Shown: positions 1 through 9,791, counted from the stretch's first letter. The stretch is 64,000 nucleotides of DNA from Methylobacteriaceae bacterium (GCA_020638135.1 JACKJE010000009.1:1-64000), one strand, 5' to 3'. Notes: generated from the sequence alone by a model not told the origin. A program made the numbers and translations.

Positions 1-231
1 CTGATCGCGCATCAGCGCTATCAGCGGCGAGACGACGACGGTCAGCCGCTCCTCGATCAGCGCCGGCAGCTGGTAGCACATGGACTTGCCGGAGCCGGTC
101 GGCATGATCGCCAGCACCGGGCCGCCCGCCAGAACGGCGGAAATGATTTCCTGCTGACCGGGTCGGAAATCGTCGTAGCCGAAGACGGATTTGAGAAGCG
201 CGCGGGCGCGCGACGCGGTTTCAGGGGACAA
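1..231 (-). CDS. recQ: ATP-dependent DNA helicase RecQ, N-terminal part (runs off the window)
   Basis: Only the first 77 codons lie in the window. The peptide shows the RecQ order of motifs: motif 0 (FGYDDFRPGQQ), Walker A (MPTGSGKSMCYQLPAL) and motif Ia (VVSPLIALMRDQ). RecQ is a superfamily 2 3'-5' helicase that unwinds DNA ends and gapped forks in the RecF recombination pathway. The best start is TTG at 231, because no ATG or GTG precedes motif 0 in this frame. It begins five bases after the recF stop, so the two genes are probably co-transcribed and translationally coupled. The C-terminal zinc and HRDC regions are outside the window. Confidence 0.88.
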   Translation of the reverse strand, partial: MSPETASRARALLKSVFGYDDFRPGQQEIISAVLAGGPVLAIMPTGSGKSMCYQLPALIEERLTVVVSPLIALMRDQ

Positions 232-235
232 AATC

Positions 236-1402
236 TCAGCCCTCGATCCGGCCGGGCGTGACGCGCAGGATCTGCGCGCGCCCTGCGAGGTCGGCGAAAG
301 CGGCGGGATCGGCGCCGGTGAGCCAGGCCTGGCCGCCGAGCCGCGCCAGTTCCTCGTAGAGCGCGCGGCGACGGACGGGATCGAAATGGGCGGCGATCTC
401 GTCCAGCAGCACCAGCGGCGCCATGCCGCTGACGGCCGTCACCAGTCGCGCATGGGCGAGAACCAGTCCGGTCAACAGCGCCTTCTGCTCGCCGGTCGAG
501 CAGGCGCGGGCCTCGACGCCCTTGGGGCCATGGCGCACGACGAGATCGCTCGCCTGCGGGCCGACGAGCGTGCGGCCGGCGGCGGCGTCTCGTCCACGTC
601 CCGACGCCAGCAGGGCGCGATAGCGGTCTTCGGCCTCCAGCGCCGAATGGGCCGCGACCAAAGCCTCGACCTCGCCGGCGAGCGCGAAATCCGCCCAGGG
701 GAAGGGCGAGGAATCGTCGCGTTCGGATTGGACCAGCGCGGCCAACCGCGACACGGTTTCCAGTCGGGCGGCAGTGACGGCGACTCCGAGTTCGGCGACC
801 TCGCGCTCGGCGGCGTCGAGCCAGGCCGGTTCGCCGCCTGTCTCCAGAAGCCGGTTGCGGTTGCGCAGGGCGCGTTCCAGAGCGGCGACGCGCGACCCAT
901 GCGCGGGGTCGACCGTCAGCACGAGCCGGTCGAGAAAACGCCGCCGCTCGCCGGCCGAGCCAGCGAACAGCCCGTCCATGGCCGGCGTCATCCAGACGAT
1001 GCGCAACCGCTCGGCAAAATCGCGCGGCGACCCGACGGGAGCGCCGTCGATCCGGCATTTGCGGACGCCCGCTCCCTCGCCTGCGGGCTCGAGCCCCGTG
1101 CCGAGCCGCGTTTGGCCGAGATCATCCTGCAGCAGGATCGAAACCGAAAAACCGCCCGATCCGCCCGACCGCACGCATTCGGAAAATTCGGCGCGGCGCA
1201 GGCCGCGTCCGGCCGTGAACAGGGACAGAGCCTCCAGAACATTGGTCTTGCCCGCGCCGTTTTCGCCGGTCAGCGCGACGACGGCCGCGTCGAGATCGAG
1301 ATCGAGCGCGGGATAGGACCGATAGTCGGCGAGGACCACGCGCCGCACCCGCGGGCAGCGCGCGTCGAAGGCGGAAAGGCGAGTGAGGGCGGGCGCCGTC
1401 AT
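236..1402 (-). CDS. recF: DNA replication and repair protein RecF
   Basis: RecF is an SMC-like ATPase that loads RecA at gaps with RecO and RecR. The 388-residue product has Walker A GENGAGKTNVLEAL near residue 35, the family segment RRRFLDRLV, a signature-like region near STGEQKALL, and Walker B VLLDEIAAHFD near the C-terminus. The start at 1402 (MTAPALTRL) is preceded by AGAGG at five bases; an upstream in-frame extension looks non-coding. In many bacteria recF sits with dnaA, dnaN and gyrB. Here it is about 55 kb from dnaA and instead precedes recQ, another RecF-pathway gene. Confidence 0.93.
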   Translation of the reverse strand: MTAPALTRLSAFDARCPRVRRVVLADYRSYPALDLDLDAAVVALTGENGAGKTNVLEALSLFTAGRGLRRAEFSECVRSGGSGGFSVSILLQDDLGQTRLGTGLEPAGEGAGVRKCRIDGAPVGSPRDFAERLRIVWMTPAMDGLFAGSAGERRRFLDRLVLTVDPAHGSRVAALERALRNRNRLLETGGEPAWLDAAEREVAELGVAVTAARLETVSRLAALVQSERDDSSPFPWADFALAGEVEALVAAHSALEAEDRYRALLASGRGRDAAAGRTLVGPQASDLVVRHGPKGVEARACSTGEQKALLTGLVLAHARLVTAVSGMAPLVLLDEIAAHFDPVRRRALYEELARLGGQAWLTGADPAAFADLAGRAQILRVTPGRIEG

Positions 1403-1525
1403 GCCAGCCTCTTGCCATTTTTCGAGGGCTGCCGCGAGGGCGGAATTTCGATCGCCAAAAGCCCTGCGCAAATGTTTCGCGAAAATCGGGTCTGCCTTTT
1501 TTGCTCCAGGGCGCTACGAAGGGAC

Positions 1526-2464
1526 ATGCGCAAGCACATCCTGTCCATGGGCGAAGCCCTGGTCGACGTTCTGCCGGCCGGCGACGAGCTTTGGCGGCCG
1601 GTTTCCGGCGGCTCGTCCTACAATGTCGCGCTGGCGCTCGGTCGGCTCGGCGCGCCCGCTGCTTTCGTCGGCCGCCTGTCGCGGGACGAGCAGGGGCGGC
1701 GGATGGCGGCGGCGCTGGAAGCGGCCGGCGTGGCGACTGATCTCGTCTCGCGCGACGACCGGCCGAGCCCCTTATCGCTCGTCGAACGCGGTTCCGAGGC
1801 GCGGAACGCCCGCTATTCGATCCATCTCGCCGACACCGCCCATGCGCCGCCGGACCTGCCGGAAGATTGGCTCGCGGGCGCCGCGCATCTGCACGTCTCG
1901 TCCTTCTCGGCTGTTGTCGGCGCCTGGGGCGCGGCGGTCGCAAGCGCGCTCGATGCGGCGAAGGGACGGGCCACCCGCAGCATCGACATCAACATCCGAC
2001 CTGGCCTGCTTCCGACGCGCGAAAAGACGCGGCTGCTCGTGGAAGAGCGGCTCGCGCAGGTCGAAATCGTGAAGGCGAGCGACGAAGACCTTCTTTGGCT
2101 GTTCCCCGACGACGATCCGCTCGACATGGCCGCGCGCTGGTCGACGCGCGGCCCGATCGCAATCCTGACGCAGGGCGGCGATGGCGCGAGTCTCTTTGCC
2201 CGCGGTCGCGCAATTCATCATCCCGGATTTGCCGTTTCGGTCGTGGATACAGTCGGCGCGGGCGACACGTTCATGGCCGCCTTCCTGTCGCGCGCCGCCG
2301 AATCGGACGTCCTTGGTCGATTGCCGGACATCGGCGCCGAGCAAATTCGGGCGCTGTTCGGCTTTGCCAACGCCGCCGCCGCGCTATGCTGCACGCGACC
2401 GGGCGCCGATGCGCCGACACGCGGGCAGGTCGAAGCTTTTCTCGAACGGCCGCGTTCGAGCTAA
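1526..2464 (+). CDS. PfkB-family carbohydrate kinase (fructokinase-like)
   Basis: A 312-residue ribokinase/PfkB-fold sugar kinase. The N-terminus carries GEALVDVLP and the glycine-rich GGSSYNVALALGRLG. The C-terminal PfkB signature DTVGAGDTFMAAFL contains the catalytic Asp of the family. It phosphorylates a free sugar or sugar acid with ATP in the cytoplasm; fructose is the most likely substrate by overall look, but sugar specificity cannot be read from the sequence. ATG at 1526 is chosen because homology begins there; the much longer open frame upstream is antisense to recF. It is divergent from recF and stands alone before maeB. Confidence 0.82.
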   Translation: MRKHILSMGEALVDVLPAGDELWRPVSGGSSYNVALALGRLGAPAAFVGRLSRDEQGRRMAAALEAAGVATDLVSRDDRPSPLSLVERGSEARNARYSIHLADTAHAPPDLPEDWLAGAAHLHVSSFSAVVGAWGAAVASALDAAKGRATRSIDINIRPGLLPTREKTRLLVEERLAQVEIVKASDEDLLWLFPDDDPLDMAARWSTRGPIAILTQGGDGASLFARGRAIHHPGFAVSVVDTVGAGDTFMAAFLSRAAESDVLGRLPDIGAEQIRALFGFANAAAALCCTRPGADAPTRGQVEAFLERPRSS

Positions 2465-2521
2465 TATTTGGTTCAAGTCTGACAACCGCCGCGCTCAAGA
2501 CGTGGCCCCGGGAGAAAATCG

Positions 2522-4837
2522 ATGGCGTCGAAAATGTCCGAGGACCTGCGCAGCGGGGCGCTCGTCTATCACCGCCTGCCGAAACCCGGGAAACTGGAGA
2601 TCAAGGCGACCAAGCCGCTCGGCAACCAGCGCGACCTCGCGCTCGCCTATTCACCCGGCGTGGCGGTCGCCTGCGAGGCCATCGCCGAAGACCCGGCGCA
2701 GGCGGCCGAGCTGACCGCGCGGCAAAATCTCGTCGCGGTGGTCAGCAACGGCACCGCCGTGCTCGGCCTCGGCGACATCGGCCCCCTCGCCTCCAAGCCC
2801 GTGATGGAAGGCAAGGCCGTCCTGTTCAAGAAATTCGCCGGCATCGACGTCTTCGACATCGAGATCGACGCGAGGGAGATCGACCGCTGCGTGGACGTCG
2901 TGGCGGCGCTCGAACCGACCTTCGGCGGCATCAATCTCGAGGACATCAAGGGCCCGGACTGTTTCGAGATCGAGGCGCGCCTGCGCGAGCGGATGAATAT
3001 TCCGGTCTTCCATGACGACCAGCACGGCACAGCGATCATCGTCGGCGCGGCGACCGTCAACGCGCTGGAGCTGGCCGGCAAGAAGATCGATCAGGTGAAG
3101 ATCGTCGCCTCCGGGGCCGGCGCTGCTGCGCTCGCCTGCCTCAATCTTCTCGTGTCGCTTGGCGCACGACGCGAAAACATCTTCGTCAGCGATCTCGAGG
3201 GCGTCGTCTACGAGGGCCGCGAGAAATTGATGGACCGCTGGAAGGCGGTGTTCGCGCAGAAAACGGAAGCGCGCACCCTCGCCGATGTGATCGGCGGCGC
3301 GGACGTGTTCCTCGGTCTGTCGGCCGGCGGCGTGCTGAAGCCCGAGATGGTGAAGCAGATGGCGGAAAAGCCGCTCATTCTCGCGCTCGCCAACCCCAAT
3401 CCGGAAATCATGCCGGAAGACGCGCTCGCCGCGCGCGCCGACGCGATGATCTGCACAGGCCGGTCGGACTATCCCAATCAGGTCAACAATGTCCTGTGCT
3501 TCCCCTACATGTTTCGGGGCGCGCTGGATGTGCGCGCGACCGCGATCAACGAAGAGATGAAGCTCGCCGCCGTGCGCGCAATCGCCGCGCTGGCGCGCGA
3601 GGCGCCGTCGGATGTCGTGGCGCGCGCCTATGGCCAGGAGGCGCCGACCTTCGGCCCGAATTCGCTCATTCCCTCGCCCTTCGATCCGCGTCTCATCCTG
3701 CGCATAGCGCCAGAAGTGGCGCGTTCGGCGATGGCGACCGGCGTCGCGCACAAGCCGATCGTCGATTTCAAGGGCTATGAGGAGCAGCTCTCGCGCTTCG
3801 TGTTCCGCTCTGGCCTGATCATGAAGCCGATCATCGAGAAGGCCCGTTCATCGCCCAAGCGCGTTCTGTTCTGCGACGGCGAAGACGAGCGCGTGCTGCG
3901 CGCGACGCAGGTCGTGCTCGAAGACGGCATCGGCGTGCCGATCCTGGTTGGCCGACCGGCGCAGATCGCGCGCCGGATCGAACGCTTCGGCCTGACGATC
4001 AAGCCCGGCCGCGATTTCGAGCTGGTCGATCCGCAGGACGATCCCCGCTATCGCGACTATGTCGCGAGCTATCTCGACGTCGCGGGCCGCAAGGGCATCA
4101 CGCCGGACGCCGCGCGCGCGCTCGTTCGCACCAACACGACCGTCATTGGCGCGCTGGCGCTGCGGCGCGGCGACTGCGAGGCGATGATCTGCGGCCTCGA
4201 AGGCCGGTTCCCCTCACGCCTGCGCTACATCAAGGACATCGTAGGGCTCGCTCCCGGCGTTCATGACTTCTCCGCGCTGAGCCTGCTGATCACGTCGCGC
4301 GGCGCGCTGTTCGTCGCCGACACGCATGTGCGCCAGAATCCATCGGCGGCGGAGATCGCCGACATGGCGATCCTGTGCGCAGAGCATCTGCGGCGCTTCG
4401 GCATGGCGCCGAAGATCGCGCTCGTCTGCGATTCGGATTTCGGCGGCTCGGATTCGCCGTCGGCCTTCAAGATGCGCGCGGCGCTCGAACTCGTTCAGGC
4501 GCGTGCGCCGAAACTCGAGATCGACGGCGAGATGCAGGCCGACACCGCGCTCTCGCAGACCATCCGGAATTTCGTCATGCCGCATTCGCGGCTCAAGGGA
4601 GAGGCCAATCTCCTGATCATGCCGAATCTCGATTCGGCGAACATCGCATTTCAGATGGTGAAGGTGGCGGCCGACGCGCTTCCTGTCGGGCCGATCCTGA
4701 TCGGCGCCGCGCGACCGGCGCATGTGCTGACGCCAAGCGTCACCGCGCGCGGCATCGTCAATATGACGGCGATCGCCGTGGCCGAGGCGCAGGCTCTCGA
4801 GGAAAGCGAGGCGAACGAGGCTACGGTCTGGCGCTAA
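2522..4837 (+). CDS. maeB: NADP-dependent malic enzyme with C-terminal phosphotransacetylase-like domain
   Basis: MaeB oxidatively decarboxylates malate to pyruvate, supplying NADPH and gluconeogenic or acetyl-CoA precursors. The 771-residue length fits the two-part MaeB family: an N-terminal malic domain (YSPGVA near 40, FHDDQHGTAII near 165), a Rossmann NAD(P) domain to about 420, and a C-terminal region of about 340 residues resembling phosphate acetyltransferase, which in this family is usually regulatory rather than catalytic. It begins 57 bases after the sugar kinase and overlaps the convergent epimerase gene by four bases. Malate synthase, which makes its substrate, is encoded nearby. 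Confidence 0.93.
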   Translation: MASKMSEDLRSGALVYHRLPKPGKLEIKATKPLGNQRDLALAYSPGVAVACEAIAEDPAQAAELTARQNLVAVVSNGTAVLGLGDIGPLASKPVMEGKAVLFKKFAGIDVFDIEIDAREIDRCVDVVAALEPTFGGINLEDIKGPDCFEIEARLRERMNIPVFHDDQHGTAIIVGAATVNALELAGKKIDQVKIVASGAGAAALACLNLLVSLGARRENIFVSDLEGVVYEGREKLMDRWKAVFAQKTEARTLADVIGGADVFLGLSAGGVLKPEMVKQMAEKPLILALANPNPEIMPEDALAARADAMICTGRSDYPNQVNNVLCFPYMFRGALDVRATAINEEMKLAAVRAIAALAREAPSDVVARAYGQEAPTFGPNSLIPSPFDPRLILRIAPEVARSAMATGVAHKPIVDFKGYEEQLSRFVFRSGLIMKPIIEKARSSPKRVLFCDGEDERVLRATQVVLEDGIGVPILVGRPAQIARRIERFGLTIKPGRDFELVDPQDDPRYRDYVASYLDVAGRKGITPDAARALVRTNTTVIGALALRRGDCEAMICGLEGRFPSRLRYIKDIVGLAPGVHDFSALSLLITSRGALFVADTHVRQNPSAAEIADMAILCAEHLRRFGMAPKIALVCDSDFGGSDSPSAFKMRAALELVQARAPKLEIDGEMQADTALSQTIRNFVMPHSRLKGEANLLIMPNLDSANIAFQMVKVAADALPVGPILIGAARPAHVLTPSVTARGIVNMTAIAVAEAQALEESEANEATVWR

Positions 4838-5694
4838 CCGTCTGGTAGAAGCGCGCGCAGTCCTTCGCGATAGGTGGGATAGGCGAGATCGACGCCGATG
4901 TCCTGCCGCAGCTTGCGATTGGAAACGCGCTTGCAGGTCGCCCAGAACGTAGCCGCCATTGGCGAGAGGCGCGCCTGTTCGAAGGGAATTTCCGGCGGCG
5001 GCGCGATGCCGACGAGATCGGCGGCATAGGCGATCACATCCTGCGGCGGCGCAGGTTCGTCATCGCAGACGTTGACGATTCCGCCGGGCAGATCGGTCGC
5101 CATGCAGGCTGCGATCGCGCGTGAAATATCCTCGACGTGAATGCGATTGAAGACCTGGCCCGGCTTGACGATACGTCGCGCCGTTCCCGCGCGCAGACTG
5201 GCGATGGCGTTGCGGCCCGGCCCGTAAATGCCAGCAAGTCGCAGCACGAAGATTTTTCGCGACGCATTGGCGAGCTCGAGCCATTCGATCTCGGCGGAAG
5301 CGCGTGCTTCGCCGCGCGTCACCGCCGGATCGATCGGCGTCGTCTCGTCGACCCAGCCGCCCGCTGCGTCGCCATAGACGCCGAGCGTCGAGAGGTAGAC
5401 GATGCGACCGAGATTCGAGGCGTCGATAGCGTCGCGATAGACCCGTAGCGCGGGATCGCCGCCCTGCGCGGGGACCGAGACGAGCAGCGCATCGGCCCTC
5501 GCGATCTCGGTCTCAATTTCCCGATCGCGTCCATTTCCGTCGAAGACGTAAGCCTTAAGTCCGGCTAGTTCCCGTTCGAGCCGCGACGCCCTCTCATCCG
5601 TGCGCACCGTGCCCGCGACATGCGTCCAGTCCGGCCTGTGCGCCTTCAGGTAGGCCGCGACGGAATAGCCGATCCCGAATACGAAGAGTCTCAT
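4834..5694 (-). CDS. NAD-dependent epimerase/dehydratase family (YeeZ-like SDR)
   Basis: A 286-residue extended short-chain dehydrogenase-like protein. It opens with MRLFVFGIGYSVAAYL, a Rossmann loop variant, and has LSTLGVYGDAAGGWVDE with the Ser/Tyr region, then LRLAGIYGPGRN. This resembles the YeeZ group of sugar-nucleotide-epimerase-like proteins with no firm substrate. The start at 5694 overlaps the queG stop as ATGA, so it is translationally coupled to queG and probably follows it in one transcript. I infer no specific role in queuosine synthesis from adjacency. Confidence 0.78.
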   Translation of the reverse strand: MRLFVFGIGYSVAAYLKAHRPDWTHVAGTVRTDERASRLERELAGLKAYVFDGNGRDREIETEIARADALLVSVPAQGGDPALRVYRDAIDASNLGRIVYLSTLGVYGDAAGGWVDETTPIDPAVTRGEARASAEIEWLELANASRKIFVLRLAGIYGPGRNAIASLRAGTARRIVKPGQVFNRIHVEDISRAIAACMATDLPGGIVNVCDDEPAPPQDVIAYAADLVGIAPPPEIPFEQARLSPMAATFWATCKRVSNRKLRQDIGVDLAYPTYREGLRALLPDG

Positions 5695-6824
5695 GTCTTG
5701 ACGCCGCTCGTCGTGTGTGACGCACGGCGCCATTCGTCGCAGACTTCGGGGTCCATCTCAAGCGAACGGAATTGTCGCGCGAAATCGTCGAGACGCGACG
5801 GGTCGATGCGTGCGAGCGCCCAGATCGCCGCGCCTCGCACGACAGGCGAAGCGTGAACGACCCGCGCCGCAACAAGCGTCGCGAGCCTAACGTCGCCCGA
5901 ATTGCCCGCGGCGACGAGAACGTTTCTCAGGAAGCGAGCATGTCCGATACGCTTGACCGGGTTTGCCGAAAAGAAGGTCCGAAACTCGACCTCGTCCATT
6001 GCGAGAAACCGTCCAAGCGATGGCGATAGCAGATCGTTGCGCGCCGCGAGCTTTGTTTCCCGTGTGGTTGAAGCGAATTTGTTCCAGGGGCAGACGGCGA
6101 GGCAATCGTCGCAACCGTAGATGCGATTGCCCATGCTTTCGCGGAACTCATGCGGTATCGCGCCTTTGTGTTCGATCGTCAGATACGAGATGCAGCGCCG
6201 CGCATCGAGGCGATAAGGCGCAACGATGGCTTGCGTCGGGCAGGCGCGGATGCAGGCGTCGCAGACGCCGCAATGATCGGTTTCGGCCTCGTCGGCCTGC
6301 AGGTCGAGCGTGGTGAAGATCGAGCCGAGAAACAGCCACGATCCGAAGCGGCGCGACACGAGATTGGTGTGCTTGCCCTGCCAGCCGAGGCCTGCACGTT
6401 CGGCGAGCGGCTTTTCCATGACGGGCGCCGTGTCGACGAAGACTTTCACGTCGCCGCCGGCGCGCGCGACGAGTTTCGATGCAAGCAGTTTGAGTTTGCC
6501 CTTGACGATGTCGTGGTAGTCGCGGTGACGCGCATAGACCGAAATATTCGCGCGATCGGCATGCGCGAGATTTTCGAGCGGGTCGCGATCCGGTCCGTAA
6601 TTCATCGTCAGCATGACGATCGACCGCGCTTGCGCCCAGAGCGCGCGCGGATCGGCGCGGCGCTCCATCGTCTCGCGCATCCACGTCATGTCGCCTTCGC
6701 AGCCTTCGGCGAGCCACGCTGACAACTTGTCAACAAGGCGTGGCGCTTCGGCGACACGCAGCACGCGGCAGTCGTCGAACCCGAGCGCGCGCGCCTCGGC
6801 GCGTATGATCTCGGAAAGCGTCAT
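5691..6824 (-). CDS. queG: Epoxyqueuosine reductase QueG
   Basis: QueG performs the last step of queuosine synthesis, reducing epoxyqueuosine to queuosine in tRNA with cobalamin and two 4Fe-4S clusters. The 377-residue product contains both ferredoxin-like cysteine sets, CGVCDACIRACP near 190 and CDDCLAVCPWNKFA near 238, and the family N-terminal region with VFVDTAPVMEKPLAERAGLGW-type residues. A HEAT-like C-terminal stretch (ARVVHASPVVRGAAIWALARI) follows, as in long QueG proteins. It heads a two-gene unit with the overlapping SDR gene. Confidence 0.93.
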   Translation of the reverse strand: MTLSEIIRAEARALGFDDCRVLRVAEAPRLVDKLSAWLAEGCEGDMTWMRETMERRADPRALWAQARSIVMLTMNYGPDRDPLENLAHADRANISVYARHRDYHDIVKGKLKLLASKLVARAGGDVKVFVDTAPVMEKPLAERAGLGWQGKHTNLVSRRFGSWLFLGSIFTTLDLQADEAETDHCGVCDACIRACPTQAIVAPYRLDARRCISYLTIEHKGAIPHEFRESMGNRIYGCDDCLAVCPWNKFASTTRETKLAARNDLLSPSLGRFLAMDEVEFRTFFSANPVKRIGHARFLRNVLVAAGNSGDVRLATLVAARVVHASPVVRGAAIWALARIDPSRLDDFARQFRSLEMDPEVCDEWRRASHTTSGVKT

Positions 6825-6872
6825 CTACGCACGATGGCGCCACGCGCGGCGAATGCAAGCCTGCGGTGATCT

Positions 6873-7565
6873 TCAGAAATCGAGGTCGGCGTAGACTTCG
6901 CTCGGCGCCATGCCGATCACGCGATCGGCAAGCAGCGCGCGGAAGGAGGGGCGCGACTTGATCTTCTGGTACCAGGCCTTGGCGAGCTCGTCCTCGTCCC
7001 AGGGCACGTCGCCGAGATAGTCGGCGACCGAAATATGCGCGGCCGCCGCGAGATCGGCGTAAGTCATGCGCGGGCCGGCAAGCCAGTTCCGCTCGGAGAC
7101 GAGAAAACCGATATAGGCGAGGTGATGCCGGATATTGGCGCGTGCGGCGCGCACCAGCGTCATGTCGGGCGCCCCGCCGCCGGCCTTCGAGGGCATGAAG
7201 CGCTTGTAGACCTTCTGGGTGACGAGCCAATCCGTCACTTCCGCAAACATCTTGCCGTTGAACCAGTCCATCAGCCGTCGCGTCTCGACGCGGCCGGCGA
7301 TGTCGCCCGGCATCAGCCGGGCGGCCGGCGTATTCGGGCCGTAGGCTTCGTCGATCCATTCGGCGATCGGGCCCGCGCCGGGAACAACGAGGCCGCCGTC
7401 AGCGACCAGCACCGGCGTACGGCCGGCGGGATCGATCAGCAGGAAGTCCTGACGCCGCTCATGTACTTTTTCTTCGAACAAATCCGCATCGAGCCCGTAT
7501 TCGGCAAGCGCCAGACGGATGAAACGCGAATGCGGACACAGCGGATGATGGAAGAGCAGCGACAT
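6873..7565 (-). CDS. Glutathione S-transferase family protein
   Basis: A 230-residue cytosolic GST-fold protein. The N-terminal thioredoxin-like domain begins MSLLFHHPLCPHSRFIRLAL, where the cysteine or serine after the first strand would contact glutathione, and is followed by DPAGRTPVLVADGG, the cis-proline and glutathione gamma-glutamyl site. The helical C-terminal half fits the class. The start at 7565 is chosen over an upstream in-frame ATG by homology. It lies 50 bases downstream of glcB in the same orientation, so co-transcription is possible. The substrate is unknown. Confidence 0.82.
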   Translation of the reverse strand: MSLLFHHPLCPHSRFIRLALAEYGLDADLFEEKVHERRQDFLLIDPAGRTPVLVADGGLVVPGAGPIAEWIDEAYGPNTPAARLMPGDIAGRVETRRLMDWFNGKMFAEVTDWLVTQKVYKRFMPSKAGGGAPDMTLVRAARANIRHHLAYIGFLVSERNWLAGPRMTYADLAAAAHISVADYLGDVPWDEDELAKAWYQKIKSRPSFRALLADRVIGMAPSEVYADLDF

Positions 7566-7615
7566 TGCCCTTTCCATGCATTAAGCACGGTTAACGAAGG
7601 GTAATTTTTGACCCC

Positions 7616-9778
7616 TCAGCCCTGCGCTTTTTTCTCGCGGCGACGCGCGTGCAACACCGGCTCGGTATAGCCCGAGGGCTGTGCGCGGCCCTTGAACACG
7701 AGGTCGCAGGCGGCCTTGAAGGCGACGCCTTCGAAAGCCGGCGCCATGGGCTGATAGAGCGGGTCGTCCGCGTTCTGGCGATCGACGACCGCGGCCATCT
7801 TTTTCATGGTCGCCATGACCTGATCTTCGCCGCAGATTCCATGATGCAGCCAGTTGGCGATGTGCTGCGAGGAAATGCGCAGCGTCGCCCGATCCTCCAT
7901 CAGGCCGACATCGTGAATGTCGGGCACTTTCGAACAGCCGACGCCCTGGTCGATCCAGCGCACGACATAACCCAGAATGCCCTGCGCATTATTGTCGAGT
8001 TCGGACTGCACGTCGTCGGGCGACCAGTTCGGCCGATCGGCAAGCGGGATCGTGAGAATGTCGTCGACCGACGCCGGCTTGCGCTTGGCGATTTCTTCCT
8101 GCGTCCTGGCGACGTCGACCTGATGATAGTGCGTGGCGTGCAGCGTAGCGGCCGTCGGCGAGGGCACCCAGGCCGTGTTCGCGCCAGCCCTGGGATGGCC
8201 GATCTTGATGCGCAGCATGTCGGCCATCAGGTCGGGCATGGCCCACATGCCCTTGCCGATCTGCGCTTTACCGCGCAGGCCGGCGCGCAGACCGATGTCG
8301 ACATTGGAATCCTCGTAGGCCGAAATCCATTTCTGGTTCTTCATGTCGACCTTGCGCACCATCGCGCCGGCCTCCATCGAGGTGTGGATTTCGTCGCCGG
8401 TGCGGTCAAGGAATCCCGTGTTGATGAAGACCACGCGATCCTTGGCAGCGCGGATGCATTCCTTGAGATTCACCGAGGTGCGGCGCTCTTCGTCCATGAT
8501 GCCCATTTTGAGGGTGTGACGCGGCAGACCGAGGACATCCTCGATGCGATCGAACAATTCGTTGGCAAACGCCACTTCCTCGGGCCCATGCATCTTCGGC
8601 TTGACGATGTAGACCGAGCCCGCACGGCTGTTCTTCAGCGCGCCCGAACCTTTGAGGTCGTGCAGCGCGATCGCGCTTGTCACCATGCCGTCGATGATGC
8701 CTTCGGGCGCGTCGGCGCCATTCACCTTGACGGCGTCGATGGTCATGAGATGGCCGACGTTGCGCACGAGTAGCAGCGAGCGGCCATGCAGCTTCTTCTG
8801 CGACCCGTTCGGCGCGGTGAAGATGCGATCGGCGTTGAGGCGGCGTGTCATCGTCTTGCCGCCCTTGTCGAAGGTGTCGACAAGATCGCCCTTCATCAGG
8901 CCGAGCCAGTTGCGATAGGCGCCGACCTTGTCCTCGGCGTCGACACAGGCGACCGAATCCTCGCAATCCTGAATGGTGGTCAGCGCGGACTCGATGACGA
9001 CGTCCGAAACGCCGGCGGCATCGTCCTTGCCGATCGGGTGGGCGCGGTCGATCACCACCTCGATATGCAGGCCGTTCTGGACCAGCAGGATGGACTTTGG
9101 CGCTGCGGCGTCGCCAGTAAAGCCGGCGAATTCGGCCGTGTTCTTCAGGCCGGTTTTCGCGCCGCCCGTCAGCGTGACGACCAGTGCGTCGTTCTCGACC
9201 GTGTAAGCCGCAGCGTCTGCGTGCGAGCCCTGCGCCAGCGGAACGCTGTCATCGAGGAATTTGCGCGCCCAGGCGATCACCTGCGCGCCGCGCGAGGGAT
9301 CGTAGCCGGGCTTGGCGTTTTCGCGGCCCGGCAGGGCGTCGGTGCCATAGAGCGCGTCGTAAAGCGAGCCCCAGCGCGCATTGGCGGCGTTGAGCGCGTA
9401 GCGCGCATTGGTGACGGGCACGACGAGCTGGGGGCCGGCGAGGCGAGCGATCTCGTCGTCGACATTTTTGGTCGCGATCGCGAAATCCGCGCCCGCCGGA
9501 ACAAGATAGCCGATCTCGGTCAGGAGGGCCTTGTATTCGGCGGCATTGAAGGTCTTGCCCTTGCGCGCGAGGTGCCACGCATCGATCTTCGCCTGCAGGT
9601 CGTCGCGTTTCGCCAGCAGCGCCTTGTTACGCGGCGCGAGGTCGACGAGGATCTTTTCGAGACCGTCCCAGAATGCCCTGGGCGAAAGGCCCGTTCCCGG
9701 CAGAGCCTCGGTTTCGACGAACTTGTGCAGGACCTCGTCGATCTCGATTGCGCCGTGGCGAACGTAAGAGCCGGTCAT
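7616..9778 (-). CDS. glcB: Malate synthase G
   Basis: Condenses glyoxylate with acetyl-CoA to malate in the glyoxylate shunt or glycolate use. The 720-residue length is typical of monomeric isoform G. Visible family features are KPKMHGPEEVAF, the Mg-binding and catalytic stretch MGIMDEERRTSVNLKECI, the segment AGLRGKAQIGKGMWAMPDL, and GANTAWVPSPTAATLHATHY. A perfect 18-base palindrome lies 14 bases upstream of the start and GAGGAA precedes the ATG, so transcription is probably operator-controlled. No isocitrate lyase gene is in the window. Confidence 0.95.
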   Translation of the reverse strand: MTGSYVRHGAIEIDEVLHKFVETEALPGTGLSPRAFWDGLEKILVDLAPRNKALLAKRDDLQAKIDAWHLARKGKTFNAAEYKALLTEIGYLVPAGADFAIATKNVDDEIARLAGPQLVVPVTNARYALNAANARWGSLYDALYGTDALPGRENAKPGYDPSRGAQVIAWARKFLDDSVPLAQGSHADAAAYTVENDALVVTLTGGAKTGLKNTAEFAGFTGDAAAPKSILLVQNGLHIEVVIDRAHPIGKDDAAGVSDVVIESALTTIQDCEDSVACVDAEDKVGAYRNWLGLMKGDLVDTFDKGGKTMTRRLNADRIFTAPNGSQKKLHGRSLLLVRNVGHLMTIDAVKVNGADAPEGIIDGMVTSAIALHDLKGSGALKNSRAGSVYIVKPKMHGPEEVAFANELFDRIEDVLGLPRHTLKMGIMDEERRTSVNLKECIRAAKDRVVFINTGFLDRTGDEIHTSMEAGAMVRKVDMKNQKWISAYEDSNVDIGLRAGLRGKAQIGKGMWAMPDLMADMLRIKIGHPRAGANTAWVPSPTAATLHATHYHQVDVARTQEEIAKRKPASVDDILTIPLADRPNWSPDDVQSELDNNAQGILGYVVRWIDQGVGCSKVPDIHDVGLMEDRATLRISSQHIANWLHHGICGEDQVMATMKKMAAVVDRQNADDPLYQPMAPAFEGVAFKAACDLVFKGRAQPSGYTEPVLHARRREKKAQG

Positions 9779-9791
9779 CGCGTTTCCTCAC

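Noticed and set aside
191..2464. A 757-codon open frame running through recF into the sugar kinase
   Set aside because: The first part is antisense to recF and has no family features; only the part from 1526 is a kinase.
7581..7594. TTAA-N6-TTAA upstream of the GST gene as a CtrA site
   Set aside because: The spacing is six, not seven, and half-sites of four bases are weak evidence.
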